DNA of 43,671 nt, taken from the NCBI GenBank assembly GCA_029977865.1, contig JAPOKA010000022.1, forward strand, positions 1-43,671, read 5' to 3'. Of this stretch, positions 16,741 to 24,494 are shown in pieces. The notes beneath the pieces were generated by a model. It was not told the origin of the DNA and made no database searches. It saw nothing but the letters and a program-made list of their open reading frames with translations. A program made the position numbers and the translations under genes. How positions within the stretch are numbered: the first letter of the stretch is position 1; each line of letters starts with the position of its first letter. The stretch is from a bacterium (GTDB taxonomy: Bacteria; Planctomycetota; Phycisphaerae; Phycisphaerales; SM1A02).

Positions 16741-18087
16741 ATGAGCCCCGCTGGAACCGCCGTGATGTCGACCGCCACCGCCCTTCGTGAAAAGATCGAG
16801 AACCGCACTGCGGTGATCGGCATCGTCGGTCTCGGGTACGTCGGATTGCCCTTGGCCAAGGCCATCCTCGATGGCGGCTTCCCGGTGCTCGGGTTCGACA
16901 TCGACCAGCGCAAGATCGACGCCCTCAAGGTGGGTCGCGCCTACATCGAACACCTCGGCCCCGAGTTCTTCAAGGGCCTCGCCGGCAATGGCAAGTTCGA
17001 GGCGACCGCCAATCCCGAACAGCTCGCCAAGGCCGACGCGATCCTGCTCTGCGTGCCGACGCCGCTCGGCCCGCATCGCGAGCCGGACCTGACCTACGTG
17101 CTCGAGAGCACGAAGATGGTGGCGAAGGTGCTTCGCAAGGGACAGATGGTCGTCCTCGAGAGCACCACCTACCCGGGCACCACTCGCGACGAGATGCTGC
17201 CGATCCTCGAGGCCTCCGGTCTTCGCAGCGGCGAGGACTTCTTCCTCGCCTACAGCCCCGAGCGCGAGGACCCAGGTTCGCCGGGCCGCTCCGCCGGCCA
17301 GATCCCGAAGCTCGTCGGCGGCGTCGACGCCACCAGTGGAGATCTCGCGGAGGCGCTCTACACCAGCGTCGTCGCCAAGGTGCACCGCGTGGCCAGCGCC
17401 GAGGTGGCCGAGAGCGCCAAGCTTCTCGAGAACATCTACCGCGCCGTCAACATCGCACTGGTCAACGAGATGAAGACCGTGCTCACCACCATGGGCATCG
17501 ACGTCTGGGAGGTGATCGACGCGGCCGCCACCAAGCCCTTCGGATTCCAGGCCTTCTATCCGGGTCCCGGCCTGGGCGGCCACTGCATTCCGATCGATCC
17601 CTTCTACCTCACCTGGAAGGCTCGCGCAGTCAACCAGCCGACCCGCTTCATCGAGTTGGCCGGCGAAGTGAACACCGCGATGCCGCACTGGGTGGTCGAC
17701 CGCTGCATGCGGGCCCTCAACGAGGATCGCAAGAGCCTTCGCGGCGCCAAGGTCCTGGTGATGGGCATCGCCTACAAGAAGAACATCGACGATCCCCGCG
17801 AGAGTCCCGCCGCCGAGATCATCGAGCTGCTGCTCGACTCCGGCGCCGAGGTCTCCTACCACGATCCCCACCTGCCCGTGTTCCCGCCGATGCGGAAGCA
17901 CCGGCTCGAACTGCGATCGGTCGCGCTCGACGAGAAGACGCTCGAGGGTTCGGATCTGGTCCTGATCGTGACCGACCACGATGCGGTCGACTACGCCAAG
18001 CTTGGCCGCCATGCCAGGCTGATCGTCGACACCCGCAACGCCATGGCCCGGGTGTCCGAGATCAAGGGTCGCTTGGTCAAGTCCTGA
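16741..18087 (+). CDS. Nucleotide-sugar dehydrogenase (UDP-GlcNAc/UDP-glucose 6-dehydrogenase family)
   Basis: The product has 448 residues. The N-terminal Rossmann motif is 'GIVGLGYVGLPLA' (about residues 27-39). The catalytic cysteine is C282 in 'PGLGGHCIPIDPFYL', and the C-terminal domain has 'VLVMGIAYKKNIDDPRESPA' and 'YHDPHLP'. The form of the Cys motif and 'YPGPGLGGHC' resemble the WbpA/TviB branch, which oxidises UDP-GlcNAc or UDP-GalNAc to uronic acids for surface polysaccharides, more than the UDP-glucose branch; this is inference. AAGGA at 16727-16731 lies nine bases before the ATG at 16741 and decides this start over the upstream ATG at 16687. No other polysaccharide genes adjoin it. 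A clear terminator follows. Confidence 0.88.
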   Translation: MSPAGTAVMSTATALREKIENRTAVIGIVGLGYVGLPLAKAILDGGFPVLGFDIDQRKIDALKVGRAYIEHLGPEFFKGLAGNGKFEATANPEQLAKADAILLCVPTPLGPHREPDLTYVLESTKMVAKVLRKGQMVVLESTTYPGTTRDEMLPILEASGLRSGEDFFLAYSPEREDPGSPGRSAGQIPKLVGGVDATSGDLAEALYTSVVAKVHRVASAEVAESAKLLENIYRAVNIALVNEMKTVLTTMGIDVWEVIDAAATKPFGFQAFYPGPGLGGHCIPIDPFYLTWKARAVNQPTRFIELAGEVNTAMPHWVVDRCMRALNEDRKSLRGAKVLVMGIAYKKNIDDPRESPAAEIIELLLDSGAEVSYHDPHLPVFPPMRKHRLELRSVALDEKTLEGSDLVLIVTDHDAVDYAKLGRHARLIVDTRNAMARVSEIKGRLVKS

Positions 18088-18129
18088 TCGCGTCGCGGCT
18101 GCAGTTCCCGAGTTCATCCGACTCAATGG

Positions 18130-18162
18130 CGACCCGGCCCCCGTGGCCGGGTCGTCTGTTTC
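18130..18162 (+). terminator. Intrinsic terminator after the nucleotide-sugar dehydrogenase gene
   Basis: A perfect ten-pair stem is formed by CGACCCGGCC (18130-18139) and GGCCGGGTCG (18145-18154) around the five-base loop CCCGT. It is followed by TCTGTTTC, which is T-rich for this genome. It lies 43 bases after the stop codon. Confidence 0.75.
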
Positions 18163-18213
18163 GGTGTCCGGTCTCTGCCCGCGACGAATCGCGCCGGGAT
18201 CGATCCAGGACCG

Positions 18214-18242
18214 TTGCCCTTGTCCGCACCGCCCCGTACCCT
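18214..18242 (+). promoter_or_regulatory. Sigma-70-like promoter giving a probably leaderless mRNA
   Basis: TTGCCC (18214-18219), a 17-base spacer and TACCCT (18237-18242) stand six bases before the ATG at 18249. With normal spacing, transcription would begin at or next to the start codon. This is the best-formed promoter in the window and follows directly on the terminator. Confidence 0.6.
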
Positions 18243-18248
18243 GACCCG

Positions 18249-18458
18249 ATGCTTCGAACCCTCCACACCCGCGCCCTCTGCGCCGCGGCCTCGATCGCGG
18301 TAGCGACGACCCCGCTCCTGGCCCAGAACGCGCCGCCGCAACCGAGCAAGGATGGAGCCTACTCACCGGTGGTCGGATACCTGGTGCTGCTGCTCCTTGG
18401 CGGAATCGTGATCGCGATCAGCCTCTATCCCTCCAAGCGATCGCATCAGGACGTGTGA
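18249..18458 (+). CDS. Small membrane protein, unknown function (69 aa)
   Basis: The product has 69 residues: a signal peptide-like N-terminus ending around 'TTPLLAQ', a short Pro-rich periplasmic stretch, and one transmembrane helix 'VVGYLVLLLLGGIVIAISL' before a basic tail 'YPSKRSHQDV'. I recognise no family. The short mature size and single helix suggest a small inner-membrane component or partner subunit. It is the first gene of a run of four (with the 114-residue and 106-residue proteins and deoC), and its stop overlaps the next start as TGATG, so it is translationally coupled. The start ATG is six bases from a good -10 element, with no ribosome binding site between. Confidence 0.7.
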   Translation: MLRTLHTRALCAAASIAVATTPLLAQNAPPQPSKDGAYSPVVGYLVLLLLGGIVIAISLYPSKRSHQDV

Positions 18459-18802
18459 TGAGCGCTGCCTCGCCGATCCCCGCGCCGCCGTCGGCAACCC
18501 CGCCGCGGCGAAGCGCACGCGTGCGGGTTGCGGCGCTGATCGCAGCGAACGCGGCGCTGCTCGCGGCGCTGCTGTTCATGCGATTCGGTCCGGTGGCCCA
18601 GGCCCAGACCCGCCCAAGAGGCGACTACGCGATGGTGGCCGGCGACGCGAAGGGCTCCGACGCTCAGGTGATCTGGGTGCTCGATCAGGTGCACGAGGAA
18701 CTGGTCGCGGTGGCGTGGAACGCGAGCCGTCAGGAGTTGGTCGGCGTGGGATTCCGCAGCCTCGCCGCCGACGCGGTGGGCGTGTCGCGAGGACGCAACT
18801 GA
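18458..18802 (+). CDS. Membrane-anchored or exported small protein, unknown function (114 aa)
   Basis: The product has 114 residues: a Pro/Arg-rich cytoplasmic start, one hydrophobic helix (about 26-44, 'VAALIAANAALLAALLFM'), then an exported domain containing 'YAMVAGDAKGSDAQVIWVLD' and 'EELVAVAWNASRQELVGVG'. I do not recognise a family. Its exported part follows the same pattern as the next protein: Y-x-x-V, then a strand [VFI]-[WY]-[VL]-[LI]-D, an acidic turn and a strand ending in V, so the two look like distant paralogues. The start overlaps the previous stop (TGATG), with AGGA (18448-18451) six bases upstream. Confidence 0.65.
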   Translation: MSAASPIPAPPSATPPRRSARVRVAALIAANAALLAALLFMRFGPVAQAQTRPRGDYAMVAGDAKGSDAQVIWVLDQVHEELVAVAWNASRQELVGVGFRSLAADAVGVSRGRN

Positions 18803-18821
18803 CCCGCAAGGAGCAGGCCGA

Positions 18822-19142
18822 GTGGACTGGTCGCGACGATTCGAGATTCCGCTGTGGGCCTCCGGCTTCGTGCTGGCGGGGCTGGTGGCACTCGAAGCCG
18901 GTCGAGGACCGGGCGACCTCGCCTACGCGGCCGATGCGGTGATCACCCGCGACGGCTACTCGCTGGTCACCGCGCGGACCGCCGTCGGCGCCGCCGAGAA
19001 GCCGATCGACTTCCTCTACCTCATCGACGGCCGCGACGAGATGCTCTACGTCTACGAGGTTCCCGGGGCCCCGGAACGCCGGGTGGTGATGCGCGGCGGC
19101 GTGCACCTTCCGACGCTCTTCGCCGCTGGCAGGGGAAACTGA
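18822..19142 (+). CDS. Membrane-anchored or exported small protein, unknown function (106 aa)
   Basis: The product has 106 residues. An N-terminal hydrophobic helix (about 9-26, 'PLWASGFVLAGLVALEAG') is followed by an exported domain with 'GYSLVTARTAVG' and 'FLYLIDGRDEMLYVYEV'. It shares a strand pattern with the preceding 114-residue protein, suggesting duplication of a small beta-domain. No known family is recognised. The start is a GTG, decided by AAGGAG (18808-18813) eight bases upstream. The stop is one base before the deoC ATG, so the genes are co-translated, although a link in function to deoxyribose metabolism is not evident. Confidence 0.65.
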   Translation: MDWSRRFEIPLWASGFVLAGLVALEAGRGPGDLAYAADAVITRDGYSLVTARTAVGAAEKPIDFLYLIDGRDEMLYVYEVPGAPERRVVMRGGVHLPTLFAAGRGN

Positions 19143-19143
19143 G

Positions 19144-20127
19144 ATGAGCGGCGGATCGACCGCGACGGAGCAGCCGGCCACTCTGCGCGGCGAAGGCGGG
19201 CGTCCGGTGGATGCGGTGATGGCGGCGATCCGCGCGGCCTCGTTCACCAAGCGATCGATCAAGGAGCCCGCCAAGTCCCAGGGGCTTCGGCTGGCGATCT
19301 CGATGCTCGACCTGACCACGCTCGAGGGGAAGGACAGCCCCGAGAAGGTGCGGGCCCTCTGCCGCAAGGCGCAGCGGCCCTGCCCGATCGCATTGCCCGC
19401 GGGTGTCGAGCCGGTGCCGCCGGTCGCAGCGGTCTGCGTCTACTCGACCCTGGTCTCGGTGGCGCGGGAGGCGCTTGCCGGTTCGGGCATCAAGGTCGCC
19501 TCGGTGGCGACCGCGTTTCCGAGCGGACAGGCTCCGCTGGCAACGCGGCTCGAGGAGGTCCGGCGTGCGGTCGAGGATGGTGCCGACGAGATCGACATGG
19601 TGATCTCGCGCGGACTGCTGCTCTCCGGCCGCGATGCCGCGGTACGGGAGGAGATCGCAGAGACGCGCGCCGCCTGCGGGCCGGCGCACCTCAAGATCAT
19701 CCTCGAGACCGGTGAACTCGAGACCCTCGACCTGGTTCGTCGCGCGAGCGATCTCGCCATCGAGGCGGCGTGCACGGTGCCGGGCCTTGCGGCTCCCGCC
19801 GATGGCGAAGTCTTCATCAAGACCTCGACCGGCAAGGTCTCGCCCGCATCCACCATGCCGGTCGCGCTGGTGATGATGGAGGCGATTCGGGATGCGCGGC
19901 GGGGCGGTGGACCGCGCATCGGGCTCAAGCCCGCGGGCGGGATTCGCACCGCCAAGCAGGCGCTCCACTATCTGGTGATGCTGCGCGAGACCCTCGGCAT
20001 GGAGTGGTTCACCCCGGCGCTCTTCCGCATCGGAGCCTCGAGCCTGCTCGACGATCTGATTCGTCAGGTCCTCAAGGCCGCAAGCGGCGGGCGGTACGTC
20101 GCGGCGTGGGACGTCTCGACGGGGTGA
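19144..20127 (+). CDS. deoC: Deoxyribose-phosphate aldolase
   Basis: The product has 327 residues, longer than E. coli DeoC (about 260) owing to an N-terminal extension, as in the larger DERA branch. Catalytic residues are all visible: D151 in 'ADEIDMVI', the Schiff-base lysine K226 in 'FIKTSTGK' and K262 in 'GLKPAGGIRT'. These align with Asp102, Lys167 and Lys201 of the E. coli enzyme. It splits 2-deoxyribose 5-phosphate into glyceraldehyde 3-phosphate and acetaldehyde in deoxynucleoside breakdown. AGGGG (19131-19135) lies eight bases before the ATG. The aldehyde dehydrogenase pair at 21892-24230 could remove the acetaldehyde. The gene converges on ppgK with an 18-base gap. Confidence 0.92.
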   Translation: MSGGSTATEQPATLRGEGGRPVDAVMAAIRAASFTKRSIKEPAKSQGLRLAISMLDLTTLEGKDSPEKVRALCRKAQRPCPIALPAGVEPVPPVAAVCVYSTLVSVAREALAGSGIKVASVATAFPSGQAPLATRLEEVRRAVEDGADEIDMVISRGLLLSGRDAAVREEIAETRAACGPAHLKIILETGELETLDLVRRASDLAIEAACTVPGLAAPADGEVFIKTSTGKVSPASTMPVALVMMEAIRDARRGGGPRIGLKPAGGIRTAKQALHYLVMLRETLGMEWFTPALFRIGASSLLDDLIRQVLKAASGGRYVAAWDVSTG

Positions 20128-20145
20128 GTGATTCCGAGGCGGCGC

Positions 20146-20889
20146 TCAACTCGCCGCGGCAGGCGGCTTGGGCAGCTCGAACCGGGTGGGAAGCGAGTTC
20201 TTCCACTCCTTCTGCCAGAGGCGGAACCCGCCCTCGAAGGCGTTGGCGTTGTCGCCGAGCAGGCAGCCATCCGGGAGCGACTTCAGCAGGCGCCCGTTGC
20301 CGCCGCCAAGCACCACGTAGTCGGGAAGCAGCGCCGCCTGCAGGATCTTGACCACATCGGTCACGCTCTTGCGCCACCGGCTCTTGCCACGCTTCTCGAG
20401 GCTTCGCTCTCCGACGTAGTCCTCGTAGGTCTTGCCGCGGCGGTAGGGGGCGTGGGCGAGTTCCATCGGTTGCACGAGATGGCGGTCGATCATGCAGCTG
20501 CCCAGACCGGTGCCGAGTCCGAGGAAGAGCATGCGTCCGCCGAGGTAACTGCCCACCGCCTGCATCGCCGCGTCGTTGACGAGCTTGGTGGGCTTGCCGA
20601 ACCCGCCGGCGTAGTCGAAGTCGACCCAGCCCGGCCCGAGGTTCACCGGGTTCCGCAGCACCGCCGCGTCGAGGATCGGAGCGGGAAGGCCCATGGAGAC
20701 CGACTCGAAGCTCCATCCCTCCGCGAGCTTGAGCACCTCCTCCACCATGGCCTGCGGCGTCAGGGTCGGTCCCGAGGGAAAGCGCCGGCGCTCTGGATCC
20801 GACGGCACGCGGATCTTGACGTGGCTGCCGCCGATGTCGATCGAGAGCACCGACGGAATCGATGCGGATGCGGTCTTGGAGTCGCCCAT
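20146..20889 (-). CDS. ppgK: ROK-family sugar kinase, probable polyphosphate glucokinase
   Basis: The product has 247 residues. The phosphate-binding motif 'LSIDIGGSHVKI' near the N-terminus, 'LVNDAAMQAVGSYLGG' and 'LFLGLGTGLGSCMID' are those of ROK kinases of the polyphosphate glucokinase type, and the length of about 250 residues fits PPGK. It would phosphorylate glucose from polyphosphate and/or ATP; the phosphoryl donor cannot be read from the sequence with certainty. The ATG at 20889 is chosen because AGGAGG ends eight bases before it; an in-frame GTG at 20898 lies within that site. It has 39 bases to the SOUL gene upstream on the same strand, suggesting co-transcription. Confidence 0.78.
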   Translation of the reverse strand: MGDSKTASASIPSVLSIDIGGSHVKIRVPSDPERRRFPSGPTLTPQAMVEEVLKLAEGWSFESVSMGLPAPILDAAVLRNPVNLGPGWVDFDYAGGFGKPTKLVNDAAMQAVGSYLGGRMLFLGLGTGLGSCMIDRHLVQPMELAHAPYRRGKTYEDYVGERSLEKRGKSRWRKSVTDVVKILQAALLPDYVVLGGGNGRLLKSLPDGCLLGDNANAFEGGFRLWQKEWKNSLPTRFELPKPPAAAS

Positions 20890-20928
20890 GTCGTCCACCT
20901 CCTGGCACCGCTGCAGCGGCGCGGAGGC

Positions 20929-21738
20929 TCAATCTAGCCGCGGAACGTCGGCTTCGGCGCCGGAGTCGGTCACTTCGGCGGACATCGCTTCGCGGGTGGC
21001 GGAATCGCTGGAAGGCGACGCGTCCATCGACTGCACCGGGATCTGGATCTCCGACCACTTTCGGGCGTTGGGGACGTACGGCCCGTTGTAGAAGAAGGCC
21101 CGCGGACTTCCGGCTCTCGTCCATTCGGGATGCTCGGCGAGCCACGATTCGAGTTGAGACATCCCTTCCTTCACCCGCGCCAACCCGTAGGTGCCGGTGA
21201 GGCCGATCGAGAGCACCGTCATCGCGTCGGTGTCGACCACCATGACCGAACCGGCCGAGCCGGCCGAACCGAGGTCGGCGGTTCGGTAGAGGAACGACAT
21301 CGTCCAGCGCTCGGGCTGGCCGCCGCCGTCGGGGGCGAGTCCCTCGTAGTCCATCTCGACCGGACTGGTCATGGCGATGTCGCGGTCCTTGATGTGGTTG
21401 AAGAGCGGCCAGAACCCGTTGTTCATGCCGCGGTCGGCGCTGCCGGATCGCGAGAACTCCGCCCGCCGCACCGAGGGGTACTTCTTCAGGTCGATGCCGC
21501 CGGGCGGGGTGGGCTCGGGATACCCCTCGGGAAGCGGCGCCTCGATCAGGCTTCGGCCCACGCGGTACTGCCCGTTCACGATCTCGATGGCAGCGGTGCG
21601 ATCGCCACCGACCCGGGTGACGAGTTCCGGCGTGCGGACGGCGCCCATGTCCTCGCCATCGCCGGGTATTCCAAAGAGGGTGCAGGCGCCAAGCAGGAGC
21701 GGCGCCGACGAGGCAAGGGTGGTGAGAAGACGTTTCAT
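20929..21738 (-). CDS. SOUL-family haem-binding protein, exported lipoprotein
   Basis: The product has 269 residues. A lipoprotein signal ends at the lipobox 'LLLGAC' with Cys19. The body carries the SOUL/HBP signature: 'YPSVRRAEF', 'NNGFWPLFNHIKDRDIAMTS' followed by 'PVEMDYEG', then 'SFLYRTADLG' and a late 'WSEIQIPV'. SOUL proteins bind tetrapyrroles or hydrophobic ligands; an enzymatic role is not established for bacterial members. The last 35 residues are acidic and low in complexity. The ATG at 21738 is the start because it begins the signal peptide; no clear ribosome binding site is seen. It is divergent from the aldehyde dehydrogenase gene (153 bp) and followed closely by ppgK. Confidence 0.82.
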   Translation of the reverse strand: MKRLLTTLASSAPLLLGACTLFGIPGDGEDMGAVRTPELVTRVGGDRTAAIEIVNGQYRVGRSLIEAPLPEGYPEPTPPGGIDLKKYPSVRRAEFSRSGSADRGMNNGFWPLFNHIKDRDIAMTSPVEMDYEGLAPDGGGQPERWTMSFLYRTADLGSAGSAGSVMVVDTDAMTVLSIGLTGTYGLARVKEGMSQLESWLAEHPEWTRAGSPRAFFYNGPYVPNARKWSEIQIPVQSMDASPSSDSATREAMSAEVTDSGAEADVPRLD

Positions 21739-21873
21739 GCTGCCGCTTTCGTCGGACCGGCAGGGCGGGTTTCGTTGCGGATCGGGGCGCTCGGCTGGCG
21801 ATTCCCAAGCGCAGAGAGTCGACTCGGCCGACGATCGAGTCGCTCGAGGGTTCGCGAACGAGCCGGACCGGGA

Positions 21874-21879
21874 TACTCT
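21874..21879 (+). promoter_or_regulatory. Candidate -10 element (TACTCT) for the aldehyde dehydrogenase pair
   Basis: TACTCT is 12 bases before the ATG at 21892, leaving a leader of only about five bases. TTCGCG stands 17 bases upstream as a weak -35. It belongs to the TAC-N-CT series seen before several genes. Confidence 0.4.
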
Positions 21880-21891
21880 CCATCCTCGACC

Positions 21892-23352
21892 ATGATCCAG
21901 CCCCGCCCCGACGCCGCACCGCCGACCGACTGGGACCTCAGCCCGGCGCCGGAGACCGTGAAGGTTCGCATCGACCCGGAGTCGCGCCTCTACATCGACG
22001 GCGGCTTTGCGGCTGCGGCGGACGGACGCACTTTCGAGACGGTGAATCCCGCGAGCGAACAGACGCTCTCCCGAGTGGCCGATGCCGGCAGCGCCGACAT
22101 CGACCGCGCCGTCGAGGCGGCGCGACGCGCCTTGCGAGGCTGGAGCCGCACCCCCGCGATCGAGCGGGCGAAGTACCTCTTCAGGATCGCCCGCCGCATT
22201 CAGGATCGCTCCCGCGAACTCGCGGTGCTCGAGACCCTCGACGGCGGCAAGCCGATCAAGGAGAGCCGCGACGTCGACGTGCCGCTGGTGGCGCAGCACT
22301 TCTTCCACCACGCGGGCTGGTGCGACAAGCTCCGGCATGCGGTGCCGGGCCGCGACCCCGTCCCTGTCGGGGTCTGCGCCCAGGTGATTCCGTGGAACTT
22401 CCCCTTGATGATGGCGGCGTGGAAGTTGGCGCCGGCGCTGGCCTGCGGCAACACCTGTGTGCTCAAGCCCGCCGAGACCACGCCGCTGACGGCGATCCGG
22501 CTGGCGGAGATCTTCGAGGAGGTCGGGCTCCCGCCGGGCGTCGTGAACATCGTGACCGGCGGTCCGGAGACCGGACGACTGCTCGTCGAGCATGGCGACG
22601 TCGACAAGGTCGCCTTCACCGGTTCCACCGAGGTCGGCAAGCGCATCGCGGCGAGTTGCGCCGCCAAGCGGCGCAAGGTGACTCTCGAACTCGGCGGCAA
22701 GGGACCGCACGTCATCTTCGCCGACGCCGCGATCGACCAGGCGGTCGAAGGGATCGTCTCGGGAATCTGGTTCAACCAGGGTCAGGTCTGCTGCGCCGGC
22801 AGCCGGCTGCTCGTCGAGGAGCGGGTGCTCGAGGAGGTGATCGAGAAGCTCGCTTGGCGAATGAAGTCGCTGCGGGTCGGCGACCCCATGGACAAGAACA
22901 CCGATGTCGGCGCCATCAACTCGCGGCGGCAGCTCGACACCATTCGCGGCTACATCACCCGCGGCGTCGACGAGGGTGCGACCCTCCACGAGTGCGGCGA
23001 TCGGCCGTTGCCCGACCGCGGCTTCTGGTGCCGACCGACCTTCTTCAGCGGAGTGCAGCCTTCGCAGACGATCGCACGCGAGGAGATCTTCGGGCCGGTG
23101 CTTGCGGTGATGAGCTTCCGCACCCCGGAGGAGGCGGTGGCGCGGGCCAACGACACCGCCTACGGGCTCTCCGCGGGCGTCTGGACCGACAAGGGCGCCA
23201 AGGCCCTCGAGTTCGCGCGGCGGGCCAAGGCCGGCGTGGTCTGGTGCAACGGCTTCAACCGCTTCGATCCCACCGCGCCCTTCGGCGGCTTCCGCGAGAG
23301 CGGCTTCGGTCGCGAGGGCGGTGCGGTGGGCCTGCGGGAGTACCTCGCATGA
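21892..23352 (+). CDS. Aldehyde dehydrogenase, catalytic chain (ALDH16-like first module)
   Basis: The product has 486 residues and all ALDH catalytic elements. 'VIPWNFPLMMAAWKLAPALA' holds the substrate Asn, 'CVLKPAE' the NAD-contacting Lys and 'FTGSTEVGKRI' the cofactor loop. 'LELGGKGP' supplies the general base E266, and 'FNQGQVCCAGSRLL' the nucleophile C300. 'FDPTAPFGGFRESGFGREGG' closes the domain. It oxidises an aldehyde to the acid with NAD. Wording of the Cys and C-terminal motifs resembles family ALDH16 and betaine aldehyde dehydrogenases. Its stop overlaps the start of a second, truncated ALDH (ATGA), so the two are co-translated and probably interact. DeoC nearby produces acetaldehyde, a plausible substrate. 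Confidence 0.88.
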   Translation: MIQPRPDAAPPTDWDLSPAPETVKVRIDPESRLYIDGGFAAAADGRTFETVNPASEQTLSRVADAGSADIDRAVEAARRALRGWSRTPAIERAKYLFRIARRIQDRSRELAVLETLDGGKPIKESRDVDVPLVAQHFFHHAGWCDKLRHAVPGRDPVPVGVCAQVIPWNFPLMMAAWKLAPALACGNTCVLKPAETTPLTAIRLAEIFEEVGLPPGVVNIVTGGPETGRLLVEHGDVDKVAFTGSTEVGKRIAASCAAKRRKVTLELGGKGPHVIFADAAIDQAVEGIVSGIWFNQGQVCCAGSRLLVEERVLEEVIEKLAWRMKSLRVGDPMDKNTDVGAINSRRQLDTIRGYITRGVDEGATLHECGDRPLPDRGFWCRPTFFSGVQPSQTIAREEIFGPVLAVMSFRTPEEAVARANDTAYGLSAGVWTDKGAKALEFARRAKAGVVWCNGFNRFDPTAPFGGFRESGFGREGGAVGLREYLA

Positions 23353-24230
23353 GTCGCGTCCCCGTCGCCAAGACCTGCAAGCTCTACATCGGCGGGTCGT
23401 ACCCGCGCTCGGAGTCGGGACGAAGCGAACCCATCGCCGATCCGGCGGGGATGGTGCTGGCCCACGTCGCTCGCGCGAGCCGCAAGGATCTCCGCGATGC
23501 GGTGGAGGCGGCGGCCAAGGCGGTCGACGGCTGGGGGGCCGCCACCACCTACCTGCGCGGCCAGATCCTCTACCGCATCGCCGAGTTCATGGAGTCGCGG
23601 CGCGACGAGCTTGCCGAGGCAGTCCGCTCCGTCGAGGGCGCCACCGCCGCGGCGGCGCGGCGCGAGGTCGACCGCTCCATCGATCGCATGGTCTCCTTCG
23701 CCGGATGGACCGACAAGATCACCACCGTCCTCGGCGGGCAGTGCTCGGTTGCCGGACCCAACTACGTGATGGCGACCATCGAGCCGATCGGCGTGGTCGG
23801 ATCGATCGCGCCGGCGGCACCGAGTCTCCTGGGGTTCGTGACCGCGATGGCGGCTCCGCTCTGCGCCGGCAACACCGTGGTGGTTCTCGCGAGCGAGCGG
23901 AATCCGCTGCCGGCGGTGGCGATGTCGGAGATCCTCGGAGTCTCGGATGTGCCCAACGGTGTGGTCAATGTGCTGACCGGCGGCGTCGCGGAGATTGCGC
24001 CGCTCCTGGCAAGCCATCGTCAGGTGCAGGCGCTGGGGGCGATCGGTCTCGAGCCCCGGTTGGCGGCCGCGGTCGGCGAGGCGGCGGCGGAGAGCCTCAA
24101 GCGAATCCGGCTCGTCGACCTGCCTGCGGAGAAGAGTGGGCTCGAGGATTCCGAGCGATGGACCTCGATCGACGCGATCGCGCCGTTCACCGAGGTCAAG
24201 ACGATCTGGCATCCGGCCTCGATCGGCTGA
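23349..24230 (+). CDS. Non-catalytic half aldehyde dehydrogenase (ALDH16 second-module-like)
   Basis: The product has 293 residues and begins as an ALDH ('CKLYIGGSYPRSESGR', 'DAVEAAAKAVDGWG', 'LRGQILYRIAEFMESRRDEL'). The key positions are gone, however. The 'PWNFP' segment reads 'APAAPSLLG', the NAD lysine motif 'LKPAE' reads 'LASERNP', and the 'FTGSTEVG' loop reads 'AIGLEPRL'. The chain stops before the catalytic cysteine domain and ends in 'FTEVKTIWHPASIG'. This is not a recent pseudogene: codon usage is normal and the frame is intact. In family ALDH16 a full ALDH module is followed in the same chain by a degenerate one of this kind, so I infer a structural partner of the preceding enzyme. 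The start ATG overlaps the previous stop codon. Confidence 0.75.
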   Translation: MSRVPVAKTCKLYIGGSYPRSESGRSEPIADPAGMVLAHVARASRKDLRDAVEAAAKAVDGWGAATTYLRGQILYRIAEFMESRRDELAEAVRSVEGATAAAARREVDRSIDRMVSFAGWTDKITTVLGGQCSVAGPNYVMATIEPIGVVGSIAPAAPSLLGFVTAMAAPLCAGNTVVVLASERNPLPAVAMSEILGVSDVPNGVVNVLTGGVAEIAPLLASHRQVQALGAIGLEPRLAAAVGEAAAESLKRIRLVDLPAEKSGLEDSERWTSIDAIAPFTEVKTIWHPASIG

Positions 24231-24494
24231 CCCGCCGGCAGCGACTCGGTCGCCACGGGGCGGCCCCCGGAGCCGGTCCCCGCAGCGATCCGAGCGCAAC
24301 CCGGGCCACCACCGCGTTACGGTGCGGGTCGCTTGGAAGAAGAGAGACGCGAACGATTGGATTCGTGCGCGCCTCGCCACCCCTCGCCCCGCTGGCGTCG
24401 CGGTCAAGCAATCGCGCGCCGGGGCACGTTCGAGTCGGTCACGCCAATCCGCTCGCGCGTGAGGCCTGGATTCCGCGATGGAGCCGCCGAACGA

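Noticed and set aside
23349-24230. Recent pseudogene of aldehyde dehydrogenase
   Set aside because: The frame is intact with a normal start overlap, codon usage is like its neighbours, and the protein ends in a distinct tail. Loss of active-site positions without frame damage fits a maintained non-catalytic protein.
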